DNA of 64,000 nucleotides from Bradyrhizobium sp. CCH5-F6 (lineage in GTDB: Bacteria; Pseudomonadota; Alphaproteobacteria; Rhizobiales; Xanthobacteraceae). Made by a program: the position numbers and the translations under genes. The notes under the pieces are model-generated. The model was not told where the DNA came from. It worked only from the letters and a program-made list of their open reading frames with translations, and did no database searches. This document shows, one piece after another, positions 7,948 to 15,934 of the stretch. The stretch's first letter is position 1. Each line of letters begins with the position of its first letter. The DNA lies in assembly GCF_001556045.1 (NCBI RefSeq), contig NZ_LSIC01000059.1:1-64000 (forward strand). The letters are read 5' to 3'.

Positions 7948-10686
7948 ATGACGCATCACGATGCCGGGCGGGACGCCGGTTCTCCCAGGCCGGAACGTGC
8001 ACCCGGCGACAGCAATGCCGACGGAAGCGCGAGCGCGGCCCCGTCAAAGCGCAAGCTGGTGCTGTTCGCCGATGGCACGGGCAATGCGTTCAACGCCAGG
8101 GAATCCAGTGTCTGGCGCCTCTATGAGGCGCTCGACCATACCCAGCCCGACCAGATCGCATACTACATCAAGGGCGTCGGCACCGCCGGCTGGGCACCGC
8201 TCGCCGCCCTCGACGGGGCCACCGGCATCGGCGTGCCTTCCAACGTCCGCAAGCTCTATCGTTTCCTGTGCTGGAATTGGCGTCCCGGCGACGAGATCTA
8301 CATCTTCGGCTTCAGCCGCGGCGCCTTCACCGCGCGCACGCTGGCGGGGCTGATCGCGAGTCAGGGCCTGGTGCCGGCCGTCATCGACGAGGTTGCGGTG
8401 TCGCATGCGGAAATGCAGCGCAACGCGATGGCCGCCTGGCGGGAGTACCGCCGCAACACCGTACCATCGAAGAAGAGCCTGCCGACGATATGGGTCGCGC
8501 GCTTCATCCGCGATGTCCTGCTCTATTTCTATCATCTGATCTTGCGGCACCGTCCCTACGCCGATGTCCGCGCGGCAATGAACGGCCGCACGGACATCGA
8601 CATCGAATTCCTCGGGCTGTTCGACACGGTCGAGGCCTTCGGCGTCCCAATCGAGGAACTGCGCGTCGCCATCGACTGGGCGATCTGGCCGATCTCGTTC
8701 CGCAATCACCGGCCCTCGCCCAAGGCGAAACACATCTGCCACGCGCTGGCGCTGGACGACGAACGCACGACCTTCCATCCGCTACGGATCGACCAGAGCG
8801 ATCTCGCGGAAGGACAGGTCGTCAAGGAGGTGTGGTTCACCGGCGTCCATTCCGACATCGGTGGCGGTTATCCGGAGTCCACGTTGTCCTTCGTGCCACT
8901 GGTCTGGATGACCGAACAGCTCGGCGGCCGGCTTCGTTTCCAGGGCGGCAGGATAGAGCATTTCCGCCAGTACCAGTCGGCGATCGGCCCGATGCATGAT
9001 TCGCGCAGCGGTGCGGCGGTGCTGTATCGCTACGGTCCCCGCCCGATCTACGAAGGCGCCGAAAACGGCGGCCCGCCAATCGTGCACTTCGCCGTCGTCG
9101 AACGCATGCTGCACGGCTGCGACAATTATGCGCCCATCATGCTTCCCGCCAGCGCGAAGGTGATGTTGCCGAACGGGGACATCAAGCCGCTCACCGAACA
9201 TGGAGCGCGCGCAGCCATGAAGAACGCCTATCTCGCCAAGGCCACGGGCCCGCAGCGGGAGCGCGAGGCGGAAGCATTCGCGGCGATGAAGACACCCGAC
9301 GCCGAGATGGCGCGGCGTACGCGCGACACCGTGTGGTGGCGGCGTGTGGCCTATTTCGCGCTCCTGTTCATGGTTGCCGTCATCGCGCTCTGGCCCATGA
9401 TCGCCCGCGCCCTGGTCGGAACGTCGAAAGACACGGTCCTGGAGGGCTCGCGCTTCCTGGCCGTCATCACGGACCTCGATTGGTACCTCGGCGCGGTGAT
9501 CGCGCCGGTCGCCAACCTCCTCAGGAATGTGCTGCCATCCTATGCGGCGCCCTGGCTCGATATCTCGCTCTATTATCCGTTCATGACGACGATCATCGTC
9601 GGGTTCACGCTATGGGTCTGGCAAAAGAACAGCGAGCTGCGCGATGCGATCCAGGAACGTGCGCGACTGGCATGGAGCAGCCACGCCCATTCGGGGCGCC
9701 GAGTTCATGCCGGACCGCCGGGTCTCCTGCTCAGGTTCGCCCGCTGGATGCGGCTGAATGCAGGACCGGTACGCACATTCTTCGCCAGGCGGCTGATGCC
9801 GGCGGCCTTTCTGCTCGTCATCTTCGGCTCGGCGATCCTCATCGTCTTCAACAGCTTGTTCACCGGGCGCGTCGCGCTTGGAAGGGTGTGCGCGCCGCCT
9901 GAAACGGACGACGCCGGGAAGCCGGCGAAGGGACGACCGGTCCTCGAGGAGGCTCTCGATGCCGCAGGGACGTTCCACACCAGCGACTTCTGCCGATGGA
10001 GCGGCCTCGCGGTCGAAAAGAACCGCAAATACCGAGTCTGGATCCAGATCGAGGAACCATGGTTCGATCGCACGATCATGACCGGCGCGAACGGCTTCAA
10101 GACCTTCGGATGGCAACACTACCTCGCCTGGCCCACCCGCCGCCTGCTCGGCGCGGACTGGTTTCAGCCCATCGTCCGCATCGGCACGAAGGGGATGAAC
10201 GATCTGCCGCTGCAGGCGGTGAACGTCATCCCCGGAGACGAACTACCGCGGCGTATGAATCCGACGACACCCGTCGAGGAAGATACCAGACGATCGAAAT
10301 ATCCCGTCAAGCTGGAGGACATGGCGGGGCTGCCCGATCCTGCCGATACGGAGAAGCTGAAAATCCTCCAGGGCGAGGTGGCGAAGATGGGCACGTTCGA
10401 CGCGCTTCCACAGAGCGAAACGGCGCGCAAGGCGTGGGATATGCAGAGGCTGACGAGCGGAATCGTCGCCGACTTCGTGGCGCCGGACTCCGGCGAAGTG
10501 TTCTTCTACGTCAATGATGCCGTGCAGATCTTCCCTCACATCCTCGGAAGGATCTTGCCATCGCGCATCGCCGCCTATTTCGGCCCGAACGATCAGTACT
10601 ACAAGAACAATGGCGGCACGGCGCGGATCACGATGCAGCGGCTGCCGGCACCGGACAAGCCGGCGTCCTCGCCAACGAACAATTAG
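7948..10686 (+). CDS. DUF2235 alpha/beta-hydrolase membrane protein
   Basis: A 912-residue protein whose first half is a DUF2235 domain, the family that includes the T6SS phospholipase Tle1. It has an ADGTGN motif near residue 43, the nucleophile elbow GFSRGAF with Ser near 123, and a late VHSDIGGGY motif near residue 301 that supplies acid and histidine candidates. About four hydrophobic segments follow (roughly residues 467-640), then a C-terminal region of about 270 residues without a recognised fold. No signal peptide is present. The ATG at 7948 is preceded by GGAGG at ideal spacing. A lipase or esterase acting at the membrane is inferred. A response regulator and sensor kinase follow on the same strand. 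No T6SS genes are in the window. Confidence 0.8.
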   Translation: MTHHDAGRDAGSPRPERAPGDSNADGSASAAPSKRKLVLFADGTGNAFNARESSVWRLYEALDHTQPDQIAYYIKGVGTAGWAPLAALDGATGIGVPSNVRKLYRFLCWNWRPGDEIYIFGFSRGAFTARTLAGLIASQGLVPAVIDEVAVSHAEMQRNAMAAWREYRRNTVPSKKSLPTIWVARFIRDVLLYFYHLILRHRPYADVRAAMNGRTDIDIEFLGLFDTVEAFGVPIEELRVAIDWAIWPISFRNHRPSPKAKHICHALALDDERTTFHPLRIDQSDLAEGQVVKEVWFTGVHSDIGGGYPESTLSFVPLVWMTEQLGGRLRFQGGRIEHFRQYQSAIGPMHDSRSGAAVLYRYGPRPIYEGAENGGPPIVHFAVVERMLHGCDNYAPIMLPASAKVMLPNGDIKPLTEHGARAAMKNAYLAKATGPQREREAEAFAAMKTPDAEMARRTRDTVWWRRVAYFALLFMVAVIALWPMIARALVGTSKDTVLEGSRFLAVITDLDWYLGAVIAPVANLLRNVLPSYAAPWLDISLYYPFMTTIIVGFTLWVWQKNSELRDAIQERARLAWSSHAHSGRRVHAGPPGLLLRFARWMRLNAGPVRTFFARRLMPAAFLLVIFGSAILIVFNSLFTGRVALGRVCAPPETDDAGKPAKGRPVLEEALDAAGTFHTSDFCRWSGLAVEKNRKYRVWIQIEEPWFDRTIMTGANGFKTFGWQHYLAWPTRRLLGADWFQPIVRIGTKGMNDLPLQAVNVIPGDELPRRMNPTTPVEEDTRRSKYPVKLEDMAGLPDPADTEKLKILQGEVAKMGTFDALPQSETARKAWDMQRLTSGIVADFVAPDSGEVFFYVNDAVQIFPHILGRILPSRIAAYFGPNDQYYKNNGGTARITMQRLPAPDKPASSPTNN

Positions 10687-10807
10687 CCGGGACCGGCGCG
10701 ATCCGCCGCGCTCCGGAAGACGGCCCGCCCCCATGATTATGGGTGTCACGGCATCGGCGCTGCAGGTAGACTTGCCTCGCGGCGCGGGGGACACGCGGTG
10801 CGGGACG

Positions 10808-11497
10808 ATGAGCATGACCGAACAGGGCGAGACGGGTGAAACCATCACCATCCTCCTCGTCGAGGACGACGCGCCGACCTGCTGGCGGCTCCAGGATGCG
10901 CTGGTCAAGGCCGGTTACGAGGTGCGCAGTGCCGGTACGCTCGCGGAGGCGCGGCAGGCCCTGAGCGCCGGCGCACCGCGCGTGCTGCTGACCGATCTGC
11001 GGCTGCCCGACGGCCACGGCGTCGAACTGATCCGCGAGACCCGGCAGCGCTTTCCGGACACCGAAATCATGGTGATCTCCGCGCTCGGCGACGAGGAGAG
11101 CGTGATTTCCGCAATCACGGTCGGCGCCACCGGCTATCTGCTCAAGGATGCGTTCCCAACCGACATCGCCACCACCGTGCGCGACCTTGTCGCGGGACAT
11201 TCGCCGATCTCGGCCTCGATCGCCCGTTTCATCGTGCGCAGAACACAGGGTGCCGCACAGAATTCGGCGGAGCAGCCGCCCGGGCCCGCGCTCAACACGG
11301 CGAAGCTGACCCCGCGCGAGATCGACATCCTCTGGGGCATCGCAAAAGGCTTCAGCTACGCCGAGATCGCGGGCCATCTCGGCCTGTCCAGGCAGACCGT
11401 GCCCGGCCACATCAAGAACATCTATCGCAAGCTCGAAGTGCACACGCGCAGCGAAGCGGTGTTCGAGGCGGTGCAGCAGGGCCTGATCAAGCTGTGA
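10808..11497 (+). CDS. NarL/LuxR-family response regulator
   Basis: A 229-residue regulator with an N-terminal receiver (ILLVEDDAPT, phospho-acceptor Asp near 63 in LLTDLRLPDG, Lys in YLLKDAF) and a C-terminal LuxR helix-turn-helix (LTPREIDILWGIAKG, then YAEIAGHLGLSRQTVPGHI). The ATG at 10808 starts the receiver with a short lead; upstream translation of the frame is arginine-rich noise. Its stop overlaps the GTG start of the sensor kinase by four bases, so the two form a cognate pair. The DUF2235 gene ends 121 bases upstream and may be in the same transcript. Confidence 0.92.
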   Translation: MSMTEQGETGETITILLVEDDAPTCWRLQDALVKAGYEVRSAGTLAEARQALSAGAPRVLLTDLRLPDGHGVELIRETRQRFPDTEIMVISALGDEESVISAITVGATGYLLKDAFPTDIATTVRDLVAGHSPISASIARFIVRRTQGAAQNSAEQPPGPALNTAKLTPREIDILWGIAKGFSYAEIAGHLGLSRQTVPGHIKNIYRKLEVHTRSEAVFEAVQQGLIKL

Positions 11498-13443
11498 GCG
11501 AGGTGGCGGCCAAGGCACCTGCGAAGGCACCTGCGAGGGCACCGGCCATACCCGCCCGGCGCCGGCTGCTGGCCTCGCGCCTCGTGCCCTATCTGTTGTT
11601 CCAGGCGCTGATCGTGATCGCCACCATTCTCGGCTTGCGGCTGCTCCAGCCGAGCGACCCCGAGGATTTTGCGCTCAGCGGATTCACGCTGCGGGAAGAC
11701 GGCGCGACGCGCGCCGTGACGCTGCCGCATTTCACCTCGTCGCGCTACTCGCTGGCCGACCCGCCGGTCTACACCGGCGCCTTCACATTCCGGAGCGACG
11801 ATGCGGCCTCGGGCTGGTCGGCGTTCCTGCCGCGCTTCAGCAATGCGGTGGAGGTCGCCGTCAATGGCGTCGTCGTGCTCGACTCCCGGCGCGACGCCAA
11901 TGCCAACCGGCCCGACCGCAACACGCCGCAGATCGCGCTCATCCCCGCTTCGCTGCTGCGCGAGGGCGGAAACGAGATCACGGTTCGGCTGTTCGTCTGG
12001 GGGCCGTTGAAAGGCTTCCTCGACACCGTCTATGTCGGTCCGGACGTCGCCTTGCGCCCGGCCTATGAGACACGCACGCTGCTGTTCGTCACGCTGCCGG
12101 TGGTGTTCTCCGCCTGGCAGGCGATCCTGGCCGTCATCCTCGCGATCATGTGGCTGATGCGGCGCCGCGAACCGGTCTATGGCGTGCTGGCCGCAGCGAT
12201 GGTTCTCGGCGTGGTGCAGGCGTTCGCGCCCCCGCCGGTGCCGCCGACCACCGCATCCCGGCTCGCCTCGGTGCTGCTGGCGTCCGCCCCGATCGAGAGT
12301 GCGCTGGTCGTCGTGTTCGGCGTGCTGTTCTTCGGCTGGCGCTGGCCGCGCTACGGCACGCTGCTGTTCCTCCCGGGCATCCTCGTGTTCGCGATCGGGC
12401 TGATCGGGGGGCCGCCGCTGCCGCGCATCCTCTTCCTGGTGCTCGGCATTCCCACCGTCGGGATCTGCCTGGTCCTGATGGCCTGCGTCGCGGCAACCGC
12501 GGTGGTGCGCCGGCAGGACGCCGCCAGCTTCACGATCGGCTGCGCGGTGACGATCGTGCTGGTATGCTGGATCCACGACATGCTGACGGTGTTGGAGATC
12601 GTGACCAACGAACGCATCTTCGTCTCGCGCCTGTCCTATTCGGCGATGCTGGTCGCGATCGGCGCCGGGCTGACCTGGCGTTTTGCGCGCGCGCTGAACC
12701 AGGTCGACAGCTTTGCCGGCCAGCTCGTGACGCGCGTGCGCGAAGCCGAGGAACGGCTGAAGGCGAGCTTTGCCCGCGAGGAGGAGCGCGCCCGCGCCGC
12801 GGCGCTCGCCAACGAGCGCACGCGCCTGATGCGGGACCTGCATGACGGCCTCGGCGGCCAGCTCGTGAGCATCGTCGCATTGTCCGAGCGCGGCAGTGCG
12901 GGCGCGACCATCACGGATGCCGCCCGCGCGGCGCTGAAGGATCTGCGCCTCGTCATCGATTCCATGGACGACATCGGCGGCGACCTGATGCTCGCGCTCG
13001 GCTCCTGGCGCGAGCGCGCCACGGCCCAATTGCGGCCGCACGACATCGCGCTCGACTGGCGCGTGGCGACGCCGCAGGGTCTGCCGGTGCATCCCGAGCT
13101 GAGGCCATGGCACGTCATCCAGATCGTGCGCATCCTCGACGAGGCCGTGACCAACGCCGTCAAGCACGCACAAGCCCGCCACATCGCGGTCACCATCGAG
13201 ACTCTTGAGGGAAGCCCGGGGCCTTACGGCGTGATCAGCGTCACGGATGACGGCCGCGGCTTCGCGCTGGCCGGCAATTGCGAGGCTGCGGGCGCGGGCC
13301 AGAGCGCGCGCGGCCTGCGCAACATGCGAAGCCGTGCCGCGCGCTGCGGCGCGGTGCTCGACCTGAGCTCGGATGCCTCCGGCACGCGCGTGCGGCTGCA
13401 ATTGCCGCAGCGTTTTCCCGACAGCGACATGGCGGCGGGCTGA
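11494..13443 (+). CDS. Membrane sensor histidine kinase, HisKA_3 type
   Basis: A 649-residue sensor kinase. TM1 lies near residues 28-48. A beta-rich extracytoplasmic domain follows (about 55-185, with FTFRSDDAASGWSAFLP), then about seven further membrane helices to residue 400, a linker coiled coil, and the dimerisation motif RDLHDGLGGQLVS with His near 450. The ATPase has EAVTNAVKHA and DDGRGFALA motifs. This arrangement resembles 7TMR-DISM sensors. It starts with GTG overlapping the regulator stop (GTGA). The ligand is unknown. Confidence 0.9.
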   Translation: MSEVAAKAPAKAPARAPAIPARRRLLASRLVPYLLFQALIVIATILGLRLLQPSDPEDFALSGFTLREDGATRAVTLPHFTSSRYSLADPPVYTGAFTFRSDDAASGWSAFLPRFSNAVEVAVNGVVVLDSRRDANANRPDRNTPQIALIPASLLREGGNEITVRLFVWGPLKGFLDTVYVGPDVALRPAYETRTLLFVTLPVVFSAWQAILAVILAIMWLMRRREPVYGVLAAAMVLGVVQAFAPPPVPPTTASRLASVLLASAPIESALVVVFGVLFFGWRWPRYGTLLFLPGILVFAIGLIGGPPLPRILFLVLGIPTVGICLVLMACVAATAVVRRQDAASFTIGCAVTIVLVCWIHDMLTVLEIVTNERIFVSRLSYSAMLVAIGAGLTWRFARALNQVDSFAGQLVTRVREAEERLKASFAREEERARAAALANERTRLMRDLHDGLGGQLVSIVALSERGSAGATITDAARAALKDLRLVIDSMDDIGGDLMLALGSWRERATAQLRPHDIALDWRVATPQGLPVHPELRPWHVIQIVRILDEAVTNAVKHAQARHIAVTIETLEGSPGPYGVISVTDDGRGFALAGNCEAAGAGQSARGLRNMRSRAARCGAVLDLSSDASGTRVRLQLPQRFPDSDMAAG

Positions 13444-13580
13444 AAGGCCCCCTCCCCGAACGTGTGGGGCGCACGGAGAGAGGGGACGGGCCGGGTGATT
13501 TGCCTGCGGAGGACGGGGGGTGTTCGTCCGCAGGCCCCGTTGGCCCGAAGCGATGCAATCAATTCAATCGAACGGAAATA

Positions 13581-13874
13581 TCAGCGCCTGCCGACGCGAT
13601 TGACCGGGCCGCCGCGGTTCATCGGCGTTCCCGCGCGCACGCCGACCCCGGGCGCGCCGACGCCGGGCGTTGCGACTGCCGCCGCGGCGACCGGCGCTCC
13701 GGGCGCCACGACCACAGCCGCCGCGGTCGGCCGCACCACGCAGCCCTTGGGCACGCCGACGGTCTTGCAATAGACCACCGCCTGCGCCGGGCTCGTGCCC
13801 AGCGAAACCATCGCCGCGCCCGCCAGGGCCATGATCGTCAGCCCGGCGCTCAGCGCTCCCGCTTTCTTCGACAT
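13581..13874 (-). CDS. Small secreted Ala/Val/Pro-rich protein, 97 aa
   Basis: The ATG at 13874 is preceded by an AGGAGAG ribosome binding site and begins a signal peptide (MSKKAGALSAGLTIMALAG). The mature protein starts near AVVYCKTVGVPKGC, carries two cysteines seven residues apart, and then has a low-complexity Ala-Pro-Val-Gly tract ending in basic residues. It is probably periplasmic or surface-associated; no function is recognised. It is convergent with the kinase gene, with about 137 bases between them. Confidence 0.7.
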   Translation of the reverse strand: MSKKAGALSAGLTIMALAGAAMVSLGTSPAQAVVYCKTVGVPKGCVVRPTAAAVVVAPGAPVAAAAVATPGVGAPGVGVRAGTPMNRGGPVNRVGRR

Positions 13875-14108
13875 CTTGCTCTCCTGCTTCCCGTTCGGCG
13901 TCCCGGTGCAATCACCGGCTCTCGCAGCCGAGGTGCAGTGTGAATGGCAAAAGACGGCGCGCGGATACATGCCATGAAGATGGGGGTACCGCGGCCGGGA
14001 GAGCTGCCCGGTGCCATGAACATGGCATGGACCCGCGCCGGGGCTTCGCGAGATGGTCCGGCCGCGTGATCCCGGTCGGGCCCCACGACAATTCCAAAGA
14101 GGTGCTTT

Positions 14109-14333
14109 ATGAAGATTTCGGTTCTTGCCGCGCTGCTGCTCACTGCTGCCGCGCTGCCCGCTGCTGCACAATCCGGTCCATCGGTCCAGGAGCAAATGGC
14201 CTGCCGCGGCGACGCCAGCAAATTCTGCGCCGAACATGTCGGCAAGCCGCCGCAGATGAATGCCTGCCTCCGCGAGAACAAGTCCAAGCTCTCGGATTCC
14301 TGCCGCAAGGTCGTTGAATCCCGCGGAGGCTAG
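14109..14333 (+). CDS. Small secreted cysteine-rich protein, 74 aa
   Basis: A signal peptide (MKISVLAALLLTAAALPAAAQ) is followed by a short mature domain with four cysteines (MACRGDASKFC, NACLRENKSKL, SCRKVV). The spacing resembles the bacterial cysteine-rich repeat family related to Golgi glycoprotein 1 repeats. An AGAGG ribosome binding site precedes the ATG. The role is unknown; a disulfide-stabilised periplasmic protein is likely. Confidence 0.72.
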   Translation: MKISVLAALLLTAAALPAAAQSGPSVQEQMACRGDASKFCAEHVGKPPQMNACLRENKSKLSDSCRKVVESRGG

Positions 14334-14339
14334 TCCTTC

Positions 14340-14470
14340 ATCCTTCTCCCTCGGGAGAACGCCAGCGAGGGGCGGCGGTCTGCCGCCCTCGCGAGAGCAG
14401 GCCCGAAGCAGAGCTTCGGCGCTGGCTCGCGGATGGGTAGCCGCCCCCACGAGCCCTTATCGGATTTGCG
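14340..14470. repeat. Palindromic intergenic sequence
   Basis: The gap between the cysteine-rich protein gene and the GFA gene holds several short inverted repeats, for example GGCGGCGGTCTGCCGCC and CGAAGCAGAGCTTCG. These could form adjacent hairpins and may act as a bidirectional transcription end for the convergent genes. There is no clear T-run, so a terminator call would be weak. Confidence 0.35.
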
Positions 14471-14495
14471 GTGAGGATTACCTCGCCCTCCGCCG

Positions 14496-14918
14496 CTACT
14501 CCTGCATCATCTCGCCGCTACCGCCGAACTCGGCCGGAAAATCCTTCAGCTTGGGCAGGCCGTCGCGCATCGGCAGCACGGTCTCGGCATAGTTGACGTG
14601 GACGCCGGGCGTGAACGCGAGCGACGGGATGATGGCGGTGAAGACGTCGACCAGACCGAGCGGCGGATGGTTGGTCATGAGATGGCCGCCGCACTTCCTG
14701 CAATATTTGCGCTGGCTGAGCGGCGTCTTGACGAAGGTCTCGACATTCCGGGCACCCTCGGTGATGCGCACGGCTTCGGGCTTCCACAGGCTGAAGGCGT
14801 TGACCGGACCGCCCGACCAGGATCGGCAGGAGCGGCAATGGCAATAGCCCATCGCCTCCGGCGCGCCCGTGACCTCGACCGTGACCGCGCCGCAGAAGCA
14901 GTTTCCGACATGTTTCAT
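14496..14918 (-). CDS. GFA-domain (Gfa-like, CENP-V/Mss4 fold) protein
   Basis: A 140-residue protein of the glutathione-dependent formaldehyde-activating enzyme superfamily. The zinc-ligand cysteines are visible: CFCGAV near residue 8, YCHCRSCRSWSG near 25, and CRKCGGHL near 73. Homologs are annotated as S-(hydroxymethyl)glutathione synthase-like, but most are uncharacterised zinc proteins, so no reaction is assigned. It is a single gene whose start lies beside the end of the mddA gene on the same strand. Confidence 0.85.
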   Translation of the reverse strand: MKHVGNCFCGAVTVEVTGAPEAMGYCHCRSCRSWSGGPVNAFSLWKPEAVRITEGARNVETFVKTPLSQRKYCRKCGGHLMTNHPPLGLVDVFTAIIPSLAFTPGVHVNYAETVLPMRDGLPKLKDFPAEFGGSGEMMQE

Positions 14919-15012
14919 TTGGACGTCTCCGTTCTTTCTCGAAGGATCGTGTCATCGTGCTTCGGCGCCCCGCGCGTCCTCCTTTCGGCGGACGCGCGGG
15001 GCGAGGCCGAGA

Positions 15013-15801
15013 CTATGCCGACCGGCGCCAGGGAATGAGCATGGAGACCCGTTGCCTGTACTGCCGGTACTCGTCGCCGAAGAGATCGACGAGATCCTTC
15101 TCCTCCAGCGCTATGCCGACGAAGATGTAGAGCGTGGTCACGGCCGCGAACAGCAGATGGCCCGCGGTCATGGTCGGCGCCGCCCAGAACGCGATGATGA
15201 AGCCGAGATAGATCGGGTGGCGGACGAACTTGTAGAGCAGCGGCGTCTTGAAGCGCGGCGACGCCGCTTCCTTGCCGACGAGATGGTCGGTCACCTGATG
15301 CAATCCGAAAAGTTCGAAATGGTTGATCATGAAGGTCGAGGTGAACACCAGCACCCAGCCGGCGAAGGACAGCGTGACCAGCGTCACGGCGAGATCCGGA
15401 TCCTCGACGTTCCATATGACGGACGGCAGCGGACGCCATTGCCAGAACAGGAGGAGCAATGACAGGCTGGCGAACAGCACGTAGGTGCTTCGCTCGACCG
15501 GCTTGGGGACGAACTGCGTCCACCAGGCCTTGAACTGCTTGCGAGCCATCACGCTGTGTTGAAGGGCGAACAGCGTCATCAGGAGGAGATTGATGATGAC
15601 GGCCTCGACCGCCGACGTTTCGCTTCCGGTGTCGATGGTCTTGGGCACCATCACCCCCATGACGAAGCCGATGGCGTAGAGAATGGTGACGAAGAACACG
15701 AGATATGCCGCAATTCCGTACAGAAAGGAGATGAACTTGAAAATGCGTGAGCCCGTCACCTCCGGGCCGATGGAATGAACCTGTTGATCAATTTGGGTCA
15801 T
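15013..15801 (-). CDS. mddA: Methanethiol S-methyltransferase MddA
   Basis: A 262-residue integral membrane protein with five to six hydrophobic segments. The motifs FALQHSVMARKQFKAWW, ERSTYVLFASL and LLFWQWRPLP, and the C-terminal RHPIYLGFIIAFWA with ALEEKDLVDLFGDEY, match the NnrU/isoprenylcysteine methyltransferase-like MddA family. MddA methylates methanethiol with SAM to give dimethyl sulfide. The ATG at 15801 follows a GGAG element. A winged-helix/TPR regulator is transcribed divergently 134 bases away, which suggests control of this gene by sulfur or stress signals. Confidence 0.82.
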   Translation of the reverse strand: MTQIDQQVHSIGPEVTGSRIFKFISFLYGIAAYLVFFVTILYAIGFVMGVMVPKTIDTGSETSAVEAVIINLLLMTLFALQHSVMARKQFKAWWTQFVPKPVERSTYVLFASLSLLLLFWQWRPLPSVIWNVEDPDLAVTLVTLSFAGWVLVFTSTFMINHFELFGLHQVTDHLVGKEAASPRFKTPLLYKFVRHPIYLGFIIAFWAAPTMTAGHLLFAAVTTLYIFVGIALEEKDLVDLFGDEYRQYRQRVSMLIPWRRSA

Positions 15802-15887
15802 GAAATGCTCCGTTGTGCCGAGGTATCGACACTGTTTGGTCTTCGCACCATGACGGATCGGACGTCCCGCGACTTTCGCGGAGGGTT

Positions 15888-15928
15888 GATTTTCGCCTGA
15901 GACGACTTTGATTTTTGCTTGAGACGAC
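15888..15928. promoter_or_regulatory. Tandem 19-bp direct repeats, predicted operator
   Basis: GATTTTCGCCTGAGACGAC (15888-15906) and GATTTTTGCTTGAGACGAC (15910-15928) match at 17 of 19 positions and are 22 bases apart, two helical turns. They lie between mddA and the divergent winged-helix regulator and end six bases before the GTG start of the latter. OmpR-type winged helices commonly bind tandem direct repeats, so autoregulation is inferred. Confidence 0.55.
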
Positions 15929-15934
15929 GAAAAC

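Noticed and set aside
7948..10686. T6SS effector with an immunity gene
   Set aside because: No VgrG, PAAR, Hcp or immunity-like gene is adjacent, and the internal membrane helices are unlike Tle1 effectors.
11422..13401. 659-codon minus-strand frame opposite the sensor kinase
   Set aside because: Its composition is typical of antisense reading of a GC-rich gene, while the plus-strand product has complete kinase motifs.
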